The position numbers were made by a program, and so were the translations under genes. Under the pieces are notes generated by a model, which was not told the DNA's origin, ran no database searches, and saw only the letters and a list, made by a program, of their open reading frames with translations. From an uncultured Acidimicrobiales bacterium (GTDB lineage: Bacteria; Actinomycetota; Acidimicrobiia; Acidimicrobiales; SHLQ01), in contig CALHYX010000084.1 of assembly GCA_938041035.1 (NCBI GenBank), positions 1 through 55,465 of the forward strand: DNA of 55,465 nt, read 5' to 3'. Position 1 is the first letter of the stretch. The number at the start of each line of letters is the position of its first letter. Positions 23,801-31,287 of this stretch are shown one piece after another.

Positions 23801-24822
23801 CAGGCGGCCGCCCCTTCGGTCGAATCGGGGGCGAGCACCACGTCGGCGAGGCGGCGATACTCCGCGCTCGGCGGGCCGAGCACCAGGGTGCGCGCCTTCG
23901 CTTGGCGGTAATAGAGCTGGATGTCGTACTCCTCGGCGTAGCCGTATCCGCCGTGATACTGCAGGCTGGCCGCGGCGCACGCCTGGGCGGTCTCGCCCGC
24001 GAACAGAAACGCCATAGCGGCGAGCCGGTCGGCGTCGGCGTTGCCCGAATCGAGCGCCCAGACCGCTTTGTGGGCGAGGAAGACCGCACCCTCGAGCGAC
24101 GTGGCGACATTGGCAAAGCCATGCTGCACCGCTTGGAACGAGCCGACGGGTACCCCGAACTGCTCGCGCTCCATGGCGTAGGTGGTGCCGAGGCTGAGGG
24201 CCTCCTGCGCCAGACCGGTGAGGCCGACTGCGGTCAGGGCCTGCCACTCCGACACCATCCGCCGCCACTCGGTTTCACCCGCGGCGGCGAGCGTCTGGCC
24301 ATCGCCGAGCGTGCGGTTGGCGAGGGCGAGGTCGCCCGTGTTGGCTTGGGCGGCGCCGGGAGCGGCGTCGCCGCCGACCACCAGCGCTCCGTCGGCGAGC
24401 CCGAGTACGACGTCGGCCACCGCCCCGCCGGGGACGAGACGGGCCTCGCCCTCGATGGCGGCGCGGAGTGCGAGGGTGGCGATCCGGTCGCCGGCCACCA
24501 GGTCGGCGACCGCATCGTGGCCGGGGTCGGTCGCGATGAGTCCCCGAACGGCAACCGCGTGCTCGATCAGCGGCACCGGCGCCAGGCGCCGGCCGGCTTC
24601 GGCGGCGACCACCGCGAGGTCCGAAAGCGTCGCCCCACCGCCGCCATGTTCGACCGCCACGGCCATGCCGGGAGCGCCCATTTCGGCCAGGCGCTTCCAC
24701 AGATCCGGCGAGTGGCCGAGGTCGGCAGCCTCGCGCACCGCGTCGGGCGGGCACTGATCGGCGAAGAAGCCGGCAAAGACCTCCTGCACCGCGATCTCAT
24801 CGTCGGTCATCTCGAGTCGCAT
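23800..24822 (-). CDS. Acyl-CoA dehydrogenase (small partner)
   Basis: A 340-residue acyl-CoA dehydrogenase, shorter than the usual 380-400, with a weakened middle beta domain. REQFGVPVGSFQAVQH and HGGYGYAEEYDIQLYYRQAK are the typical C-terminal domain signatures. Paired actinobacterial dehydrogenases often combine one full-length and one short subunit that split cofactor and catalytic residues between them. TACGCT stands 6 nt before the ATG at 24822, so this gene probably heads a leaderless two-gene message. Confidence 0.88.
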   Translation of the reverse strand: MRLEMTDDEIAVQEVFAGFFADQCPPDAVREAADLGHSPDLWKRLAEMGAPGMAVAVEHGGGGATLSDLAVVAAEAGRRLAPVPLIEHAVAVRGLIATDPGHDAVADLVAGDRIATLALRAAIEGEARLVPGGAVADVVLGLADGALVVGGDAAPGAAQANTGDLALANRTLGDGQTLAAAGETEWRRMVSEWQALTAVGLTGLAQEALSLGTTYAMEREQFGVPVGSFQAVQHGFANVATSLEGAVFLAHKAVWALDSGNADADRLAAMAFLFAGETAQACAAASLQYHGGYGYAEEYDIQLYYRQAKARTLVLGPPSAEYRRLADVVLAPDSTEGAAA

Positions 24823-24828
24823 GGGCTG

Positions 24829-24834
24829 AGCGTA
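24829..24834 (-). promoter_or_regulatory. -10 box of the acyl-CoA dehydrogenase operon
   Basis: TACGCT followed by 6 nt and the ATG at 24822. Confidence 0.5.
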
Positions 24835-24925
24835 GGTCGACAAACGCCGATTCTCCCAGCTCACGAGCGACGAGAAATCTGGCGGTATCGGAGGGTTTTG
24901 GGGCGGTTGGCCCCATCCTCAACCT

Positions 24926-26788
24926 ATGGTTTCTCCCCCCGCGGCCTCGCTGGCCACGCGCGCCGATCTTCGCAATATCGCGATCGTCGCCCACGTCGAT
25001 CACGGTAAGACCACGCTCGTCGATGCCATGTTGCATCAGGCCGGGGCGTTCAGCGCCCACCAGGAAGTCGCCGAGCGGGTGATGGATTCCATGGATCTCG
25101 AGCGCGAGAAGGGCATCACCATCCTCGCCAAGAACACCGCCATTCGGTGGGGCGACACCAAAATCAATGTCGTCGACACCCCCGGTCACGCCGACTTCGG
25201 TGGCGAGGTCGAGCGGGCGCTCACCATGGTCGACGGTGTCGTGCTGCTGGTCGACGCCAGCGAGGGCCCGTTGCCCCAGACCCGCTTCGTGCTGCGCAAG
25301 GCGCTGACCGGCCAGCTGCCCGTGATGCTCGTCGTGAACAAGATCGACCGGGCCGATGCTCGTATCGAAGATGTCGTCACCGAAGTCGAGGACCTGTTCC
25401 TCGATCTCGACGCCGACGAGGACCAGATCGACTTCCCGATCCTGTACTGCAACGCCCGCGAAGGGACGGCCACCACCGACCCCGCGGTGCCGGGCACCAA
25501 CCTCGAGCCGCTCTTCGAAGCGCTGCTGGACTTCATCCCCGCGCCGACGCACGACCCCGACCACACCCTGCAGGCGTGGGTCACGAACCTCGATGCGTCG
25601 CCCTATGTCGGTCGCCTGGCGATGTGTCGCATCATGCACGGCACGATCAAGAAGGGTCAGCAGGTCGCGTGGTGCAAGAGCGACGGCACCAGCGAGAACG
25701 TCAAGATCACCGAGCTGTACGTCACCGAAAATCTCGAGCGGATCGATGCCGACGAAGCGTCGGCCGGCGAGCTGATCGCGGTGGCCGGCCTGCCCGACGT
25801 CACCATCGGCGAGACCCTCACCGACGCGTCCAACCCCGTCGCCATGCCCGTGATCACCGTCGACGAACCCAGCTTGTCGATGACCATCGGCATCAACACC
25901 TCACCGCTGGCCGGTCGCGACGGCAACAAGCTCACCGCCCGCCAGGTCATCGCCCGACTCGATGCCGAACTGGTTGGCAACGTCTCGCTGCGCGTCCTGC
26001 CGCTCGATCGCCCTGACGCATGGGAAGTGCAGGGCCGGGGCGAACTGCAGCTCGCCATCCTGGTCGAGATGATGCGCCGCGAAGGCTTCGAGCTCACCGT
26101 CGGTAAGCCGCAGGTGGTGACCCGCGAGGTCGACGGCACGCTGCACGAGCCGGTCGAAGCGGTCACCATCGACATCCCCGAGGAGCACGTCGGCGGGGTC
26201 ACGCAGCTGTTGGCGCCGCGCAAGGCCCGCATGCTCGAGATGGTGAACCACGGCACCGGCTGGGTGCGGCTCGACTATGTCGTACCCGCTCGCGGTCTCA
26301 TCGGGTTCCGCACCGACTTCCTCACCGAGACCCGCGGCACCGGCCTGCTGCACCACGTGTTCGAAGGCTGGGAGCCCTGGTTCGGCGAGATCCAGACCCG
26401 GCGCACCGGCTCGCTCGTCGCCGACCGTCTCGGCACAGCCACGAGCAACGCCATCATGAACCTCCAGGACCGGGGCACGTTCTTCGCCGACGTCGGCGCC
26501 GACGTGTACGAAGGCATGATCGTGGGCGAGAACCCGCGGCCCGGCGACATGGATATCAATATCTGTAAGGAAAAGAAGCACACCAACGTGCGCGCCGCCG
26601 CCGCCGATCAGCTGGTCCGGCTCACGCCCGCGACGGTGTTGTCGCTCGAGCAGTGCCTCGAGTTCATCTCCGACGACGAGTGCGTCGAGGTCACGCCGAA
26701 CCACCTGCGGCTGCGCAAGGTCGCCCTCGACGCCACCGCCCGTGCCCGTCTGGCCAAGACGCTCAAGAACGCGCGCGACGACGACTAG
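24926..26788 (+). CDS. typA: Ribosome-associated GTPase TypA/BipA
   Basis: A 620-residue translational GTPase of normal length. G1 is AHVDHGKTTL (about residues 22-31), G2 lies in REKGITILAKNT, G3 is DTPGHADFGGEVER and G4 is NKIDR. EF-G-like domains follow, then the TypA-specific C-terminus, including RGLIGFRTDFLTETRGTG and KEKKHTNVRAA. It binds the ribosome and supports 50S assembly and stress or low-temperature growth. CATCCT stands 6 nt before the ATG at 24926, suggesting a short or absent leader. It is transcribed away from the acyl-CoA dehydrogenase genes. Confidence 0.97.
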   Translation: MVSPPAASLATRADLRNIAIVAHVDHGKTTLVDAMLHQAGAFSAHQEVAERVMDSMDLEREKGITILAKNTAIRWGDTKINVVDTPGHADFGGEVERALTMVDGVVLLVDASEGPLPQTRFVLRKALTGQLPVMLVVNKIDRADARIEDVVTEVEDLFLDLDADEDQIDFPILYCNAREGTATTDPAVPGTNLEPLFEALLDFIPAPTHDPDHTLQAWVTNLDASPYVGRLAMCRIMHGTIKKGQQVAWCKSDGTSENVKITELYVTENLERIDADEASAGELIAVAGLPDVTIGETLTDASNPVAMPVITVDEPSLSMTIGINTSPLAGRDGNKLTARQVIARLDAELVGNVSLRVLPLDRPDAWEVQGRGELQLAILVEMMRREGFELTVGKPQVVTREVDGTLHEPVEAVTIDIPEEHVGGVTQLLAPRKARMLEMVNHGTGWVRLDYVVPARGLIGFRTDFLTETRGTGLLHHVFEGWEPWFGEIQTRRTGSLVADRLGTATSNAIMNLQDRGTFFADVGADVYEGMIVGENPRPGDMDINICKEKKHTNVRAAAADQLVRLTPATVLSLEQCLEFISDDECVEVTPNHLRLRKVALDATARARLAKTLKNARDDD

Positions 26789-26808
26789 CGGGATCGGTGC
26801 ACCGGTGG

Positions 26809-28017
26809 CTAGCCGGCCATCGCCATCGCGGCATACATCGCCACCCCGGAGGCCATGGCGTCTTCGTTGACGCGCATGAGGTTCGAGTGGTTGCTGGGCG
26901 CTTCGAGCGAGTTGGCGATGTCGGCCGGACACACCCCGAGGAAGGCCATGGCGCCCGGGACCTCCTGGAGCACGTAGCTCCAGTCCTCGGCGCCCATCAC
27001 CGGCGTCGGTAGGTCGAAGTAGTGGTCGGAGCCGAGCGTGTGGCCGGCGATCTCGGCGACGAGGTCGGCCTGGTCGGCGTGGTTCACCGTCACCGGGTAC
27101 CCGGCCTTGATCTCGCAGCTGCACGAGCAACCGTGGGCGGCGGCGACGTTGGTCGACATGCGTTCCACTCCGGCGTGGATCTGGTTGCGACTGTCTTCGC
27201 TCAACGCACGGATCGTCCCTTCGACGAGCGCGGTTTCGGGGATGACGTTCGTGGTCGTGCCCGCCTGGACGTGGGCGACGGTGAGCACGCCCGGCTGAGC
27301 GACGTTGATGTCGCGGGTGATCATGGTTTGCAGCCCGGTGATGATCGCGGCCGCCGCGGGGATGGGGTCGGTCGCCATGTGCGGGCTCGACGCGTGCCCA
27401 CCCCGGCCTTCGACCGTGAGGTGGAAGGTGTCGGCACTGGCCATGAACGGTCCCCGGCGGGTGGACAGAAAACCGGCGGGAATGCTGGGCGTCACGTGGA
27501 TGGCGAACGCCCGGTCGACCCCCTTGGTGACACCTTCGTCGATCATGTGCCGGGCGCCGGCAAAGCCCTCCTCGCCGGGCTGGAACATGAAACGCACCTT
27601 GCCGGTGAAGTCGTTGCGGTTGTCGCTCAGCAGTCGGGCGGCGCCGACCAGCATGGCGGTGTGGGCGTCGTGGCCGCACGCGTGCATCCGCCCCTCGTCG
27701 GTCGACCGGTAGTCGACATCGACGTCCTCCTGCATGGGCAGCGCGTCCATGTCGCCGCGCAGCAGCACGGTCGGGCCGGGCTTGCCGGTGTCGAGTTCGG
27801 CGACGACCGAGGTGAGCGCTTCACCCGTGGTGATCTCGAGACCGAGTCCGGTGAGGGCTTCGAGCACCTTGGTCTGCGTGCGGGGCAGGTCGAGACCGAG
27901 TTCGGGCTCGCGATGGATGGCCCGCCGGAGCTCGACCACATCGGGTTGGATCCCGTCGGCGGCATCGCGTAGTTCGGAGCCATCGGGCAGGGAGCGGTGA
28001 GCGGCGTCGGTCGTCAT
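26809..28017 (-). CDS. M20D family amidohydrolase/peptidase
   Basis: A 402-residue metallohydrolase of the hippurate hydrolase/N-acyl-amino-acid amidohydrolase group. Metal-binding motifs are MHACGHDAHTAM and FMFQPGEEGFAGA (general base Glu and ligand Glu), with AEDWSYVLQEVPGAM and SNHSNLMRVNEDAM near the C-terminus. The GRGGHASSPHMATDPI segment is the typical dimerisation-domain loop. It would release amino acids from N-acyl conjugates in the cytoplasm. The start is the ATG at 28017; the frame stays open upstream but overlaps the divergent adenosine deaminase gene. CAGGCT lies 6 nt upstream. Confidence 0.9.
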   Translation of the reverse strand: MTTDAAHRSLPDGSELRDAADGIQPDVVELRRAIHREPELGLDLPRTQTKVLEALTGLGLEITTGEALTSVVAELDTGKPGPTVLLRGDMDALPMQEDVDVDYRSTDEGRMHACGHDAHTAMLVGAARLLSDNRNDFTGKVRFMFQPGEEGFAGARHMIDEGVTKGVDRAFAIHVTPSIPAGFLSTRRGPFMASADTFHLTVEGRGGHASSPHMATDPIPAAAAIITGLQTMITRDINVAQPGVLTVAHVQAGTTTNVIPETALVEGTIRALSEDSRNQIHAGVERMSTNVAAAHGCSCSCEIKAGYPVTVNHADQADLVAEIAGHTLGSDHYFDLPTPVMGAEDWSYVLQEVPGAMAFLGVCPADIANSLEAPSNHSNLMRVNEDAMASGVAMYAAMAMAG

Positions 28018-28096
28018 GTTCTGAGCCTGCCGGGTTCGGTGTCGCTCGGCAAACGCTCGGTGCGGCCGCCTGGCAGAGATCGGCCAGAATGGTTCC

Positions 28097-29143
28097 ATGC
28101 CGGCTACCGAACCCCCGTCCATCGGTGCGTGGCTCGCCGCGCTGCCCAAGGTGGAACTGCACGTGCATCTCGAGGGGTCGATGTCCGTCGCCACGGTCGC
28201 GTCTCTCATCGAGCGCCACCAACTGGACGCGTCGAGGGTGTGGCCCGACGGGTTGCCGGAGCGCTTCTCGTTCGACGGCTTTCCGGATTTCGCCCGCCAG
28301 TTCTTCTTCGGTCTCTCGCTGCTGCGCACCGGCGAGGACCTGGCGACCATCACCGCAGATCTGGCGGCGACCCTCGCCGGCCAGAACGTGCGCTACGCGG
28401 AGATCACGACGACTGCGTACACCCACTTTCTCGCCAAGGAGGATCGGGCGGGCATGGCTCCGTCGGAGTACCGCGCTGGCCTCAACGAGGGGCGGCGCCG
28501 GGCCGCGGCGGCCGGGGTCGATATCGGTTGGGTAATCGACATTCCCCGCGATATCGAGATGCCGGACAGCAGCGTGACCATCGACTATCTCGAGAGCGAT
28601 CTCACCCCGGACGGGCTCGTGGCCATCGGCCTCGGTGGCTACGAGGTTGGCTTCCCCGCCGCTCCCTATGCCGACCAGTTCGCTCGGGCCCGGGCGATCG
28701 GTCTGCATTCCGTGCCGCACGCCGGCGAAACCGAAGGCGCCGCGAGCGTGCGTTCGGCGGTCGAGGACCTCGGCGCGGAACGTGTCGGTCACGGGGTGCG
28801 CTGTCTCGAGGACGCCGCTCTGGTCGCCCGGTTGGTCGAGCAGGGCATCATGCTCGAGGTGTGCCCGACATCCAATGACCTGCTGCAGGTGATCGAGACG
28901 ATCGGCGACCACCCGCTTCCTCAGTTGCGCGACGCTGGGCTGCGGGTGTGTCTCAACACCGACGACCCCGGGTGGTTTGCCACCGACCTGAACACCGAGT
29001 TGATGGTGGCCACGGAGCATCTCGGGGTTGGGCTCGGCGATCACCTCGCGATACAGCGCGACGCGGTGGCCGCCTCGTTCGCGTCCGACTCGGTGAAGCG
29101 GCAGCTCACGGATGCGCTCGCCGCGGTGGTGGTGCCCGGCTAG
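28097..29143 (+). CDS. add: Adenosine deaminase
   Basis: A 348-residue zinc deaminase of the usual length. KVELHVHLEGS carries ligands His22 and His24, VPHAGETEG the catalytic Glu region, ERVGHGVR the next His and CLNTDDPGWFATDL the two Asp residues. It deaminates adenosine, or possibly adenine, in purine salvage. CAGAAT stands 6 nt before the ATG at 28097. It is divergent from the M20 amidohydrolase and ends 12 bp before the convergent HAD gene. Confidence 0.92.
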   Translation: MPATEPPSIGAWLAALPKVELHVHLEGSMSVATVASLIERHQLDASRVWPDGLPERFSFDGFPDFARQFFFGLSLLRTGEDLATITADLAATLAGQNVRYAEITTTAYTHFLAKEDRAGMAPSEYRAGLNEGRRRAAAAGVDIGWVIDIPRDIEMPDSSVTIDYLESDLTPDGLVAIGLGGYEVGFPAAPYADQFARARAIGLHSVPHAGETEGAASVRSAVEDLGAERVGHGVRCLEDAALVARLVEQGIMLEVCPTSNDLLQVIETIGDHPLPQLRDAGLRVCLNTDDPGWFATDLNTELMVATEHLGVGLGDHLAIQRDAVAASFASDSVKRQLTDALAAVVVPG

Positions 29144-29155
29144 GAGCCTGCGGTG

Positions 29156-29821
29156 CTACCCGAGGTCGGCGAGATCGCTCGGGTGGGCGACGAGGCTTCT
29201 GGCGCCGGCGTCGAGCAGCCGCTGCCCGAGGGATGGGCGAGCGTGCTGCCCGCCCGTGAACCCGACGACGTGCATCCCCGCGGCCACGCCGGCCTGCACG
29301 CCATGGGGGCTGTCCTCGATCACCGTGCACTGCTCGGGGGTCACACCCATCGACGAGGCCGCGTGCAGAAACAGATCTGGTGCGGGCTTGCCATTATCGA
29401 CCATTTGGGCCGAGAAGATCGCGTCGGGGGCGAAGTAGCCGGCCAGGTCGGTGACCTCGAGCGACAGTTGGATGCGGTCGAGGTCGCTGCTCGATGCGAT
29501 GCAGCGGGGGAGGGGGGAAGCGAGCAGATAGTCGGCGATGCCGTCGACCGGTTGGAGGCGATCCGGGAAGGAGTCGAGGGTGCGGGTCTCGATCTGCTCG
29601 CGCAGACCGGCGGGCATCGGGCGGCCGAACTGATCGGCCAGCGTGGCCATCATCGACGAGTAGCTCAACCCGACAAATCGGTCGATGATCTCACCGGTGG
29701 TGATCTCGAACCCGGCGGCGTTGAGCAACTCGGCTTCGATCTCGACCGCCAGTATCTCGCTGTCGACCAGCACACCGTCGCAGTCGAAGATGATGAAGTC
29801 GCGGACGTTCGGATCAGCCAT
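29156..29821 (-). CDS. HAD-family phosphatase, beta-phosphoglucomutase-like
   Basis: A 221-residue HAD hydrolase. Motif I is FDCDGVLVDSE, motif II is CIASSSD, motif III Lys is in GKPAPDLFL and motif IV is IEDSPHGVQAG. The helical cap between motifs I and II is of the beta-phosphoglucomutase/phosphatase type. It probably dephosphorylates a small metabolite. TAGGGT stands 7 nt before the ATG at 29821, supporting this start over the long upstream open frame, which overlaps the crotonase gene antisense. Confidence 0.88.
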   Translation of the reverse strand: MADPNVRDFIIFDCDGVLVDSEILAVEIEAELLNAAGFEITTGEIIDRFVGLSYSSMMATLADQFGRPMPAGLREQIETRTLDSFPDRLQPVDGIADYLLASPLPRCIASSSDLDRIQLSLEVTDLAGYFAPDAIFSAQMVDNGKPAPDLFLHAASSMGVTPEQCTVIEDSPHGVQAGVAAGMHVVGFTGGQHARPSLGQRLLDAGARSLVAHPSDLADLG

Positions 29822-29828
29822 TCGCCGA

Positions 29829-29834
29829 ACCCTA
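29829..29834 (-). promoter_or_regulatory. -10 box of leaderless HAD gene
   Basis: TAGGGT followed by 7 nt and the ATG at 29821. Confidence 0.5.
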
Positions 29835-29878
29835 CCGGTGAGCCTCCGCCGGGTGGCGGCGCGAGCGGAGGCGGCTCC

Positions 29879-29884
29879 TAGGCT
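29879..29884 (+). promoter_or_regulatory. -10 box of leaderless crotonase gene
   Basis: TAGGCT followed by 6 nt and the ATG at 29891. Confidence 0.5.
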
Positions 29885-29890
29885 CGGGCC

Positions 29891-30565
29891 ATGGCTTCGA
29901 TCACAAAACGGGACGTCGACGGCACGGCGGTTTTCATCCTCGACATGGGTGACACCGAGAACCGATTCAACCTGGCGTCGGTCGCCTCGATCAACGAGTG
30001 TCTCGACGAGGTCGAGCAGGCCGATGGGGCGCGGGCACTGGTCACCACCGGCCGGGGCAAGTTCTTCTCGAACGGGCTCGATCTCGATGAGTTGATGTCG
30101 GGTGAGGTCAGCGCCGAGGACTTCCTGGGCCCCGCGCTCGGCATGCTTGGCCGGGTGCTCACCTTTCCGGCGCCCACCGTGGCCGCGATCAACGGGCATG
30201 CGTTCGCCGGTGGCGCCATGTTGGCGATCGCCCACGACCGACGGGTGATGCGGGCCGACCGCGGGTTCTGGTGCGTCAACGAGGTCCTGCTCGGCATGCA
30301 GTTCACGCCGGGGATGCTCGAGCTGTTGAAGGAGCGCCTGCCCACCACCACATTCCACAAGGCCCTGACCGCGGCCCATCGCTTCGGGGGCGACGAAGCC
30401 GAGGCGGCGGGGATCGCCGACGAGCTTGCCCCCGAGGCCGAGGTGGTCGAGCGGGCGGTCGCCCTCGTGGCCCCGTTGGGCCCGACCGCAGGACCGGTGC
30501 TGGGGGAGATGAAGGGCCACATGTACCCGACGGCCGCCCGGTTGCTGGCCGACGGTGTGCTGTAG
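29891..30565 (+). CDS. Enoyl-CoA hydratase/isomerase (crotonase family)
   Basis: A 224-residue crotonase-fold protein, shorter than the typical 260 and closer to plant and peroxisomal delta3,delta2-enoyl-CoA isomerases. Oxyanion-hole segments are GRGKFFSNGLDLDEL and INGHAFAGGAMLAIAHD; WCVNEVLLGMQFTPGM follows. It likely hydrates or isomerises enoyl-CoAs in fatty acid breakdown. A leaderless -10 box supports the start at 29891. It is followed after 25 bp by the F420 enzyme gene, which has its own promoter box. Confidence 0.88.
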   Translation: MASITKRDVDGTAVFILDMGDTENRFNLASVASINECLDEVEQADGARALVTTGRGKFFSNGLDLDELMSGEVSAEDFLGPALGMLGRVLTFPAPTVAAINGHAFAGGAMLAIAHDRRVMRADRGFWCVNEVLLGMQFTPGMLELLKERLPTTTFHKALTAAHRFGGDEAEAAGIADELAPEAEVVERAVALVAPLGPTAGPVLGEMKGHMYPTAARLLADGVL

Positions 30566-30578
30566 GAACGGTGTGCTT

Positions 30579-30584
30579 TAAGGT
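30579..30584 (+). promoter_or_regulatory. -10 box of the F420 enzyme gene
   Basis: TAAGGT followed by 6 nt and the ATG at 30591. Confidence 0.5.
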
Positions 30585-30590
30585 CGGTCC

Positions 30591-30983
30591 ATGACCAACC
30601 TGGCCGACGAAAAGTACCTGTCGTTCACCACGTTTCGGAAGAACGGCGAACGCAAGAGCCTCCCGGTGTGGGTCGTCGGGCTCGACGACGGCACACTCGG
30701 GTTCACCACCGGCGAGACGTCGTGGAAGGTGAAGCGGTTGGCCAACGACGATCGGTGTGAGGTGCAGCCCTGCAACAGTCGCGGGGTGGTCACCCCCGGT
30801 TCGACCGTGGCCACCGGCACCGCCCGAATGGTCCAGGGTGCCGAGTTCGACGTGGTCGACGGTCTGGTGGCCAAGAAGTACGGCATCCAGCGCACCGCAA
30901 TCCAGTTCATGGGCAAGATCGCGACCCTGCTCAAGCGGGCCGACGAGCAGGGCAACGCCGCCATCATCATCACCCTCGACTGA
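30591..30983 (+). CDS. PPOX-class F420-dependent oxidoreductase
   Basis: A 130-residue split-barrel flavin/deazaflavin protein, similar in size and pattern to the Rv2061c-like PPOX F420 subfamily: YLSFTTFRKNGERKSLPVWVV, LGFTTGETSWKVKRLANDDRCEVQPC and a final AAIIITLD strand. It would reduce a substrate with F420H2. Together with the nitroreductase-like protein at 50680 it implies an F420-producing organism. The gene is followed immediately by a large cluster of palindromic repeats. Confidence 0.82.
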   Translation: MTNLADEKYLSFTTFRKNGERKSLPVWVVGLDDGTLGFTTGETSWKVKRLANDDRCEVQPCNSRGVVTPGSTVATGTARMVQGAEFDVVDGLVAKKYGIQRTAIQFMGKIATLLKRADEQGNAAIIITLD

Positions 30984-30989
30984 GCGACC

Positions 30990-31287
30990 CGCCCCCACCG
31001 GGGTCTGACCCCGGCGGTCACTTCCGGCGACCACTTACACCGTAAGGGGGTCTGACCCCGGCGGTCAGTTCCGGCGACCACTTACACCGTAAGGGGGCCT
31101 GACCCCCCGAAGTTCGTTTGAGCGTCACCGCGCCAGCCCCACCGGCGTCTGACCCAAGCGAGGAAGCTCTACTTACACCGTACTTACACCGTAAGGGGGT
31201 CTGACCCCCTGAAGGACGGGATCGGGGTCTGACCCCCTGAAGTGACCCCTTGAGGTGAGCGAGCAGTCCCACCGGGGTCTGACCCCG
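30990..31287. repeat. Cluster of palindromic repeats between convergent genes
   Basis: Cores GGGGTCTGACCCC or close variants occur at 31000, 31047, 31093, 31196, 31224 and 31274. Full CTTACACCGTAAG hairpins lie at 31034, 31081 and 31183, with an extra partial unit at 31172. A 47-bp unit is tandemly duplicated (31013-31059 and 31060-31106, two differences). One copy carries the TTTGAGCG tail (31117-31124). The cluster fills the space between the stops of the F420 enzyme and the monooxygenase and contains no gene. Confidence 0.95.

Noticed and set aside
23800..24268. N-terminal extension of the first acyl-CoA dehydrogenase or a fusion of the two
   Set aside because: The upstream frame encodes an Arg-rich nonsense sequence; the TGATG overlap with the partner gene places the true start at 23800.
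30990..31287. CRISPR-like array of short repeats
   Set aside because: Repeat spacing is irregular, repeats are self-complementary 13-mers, spacers are not of constant length and no cas gene is present.
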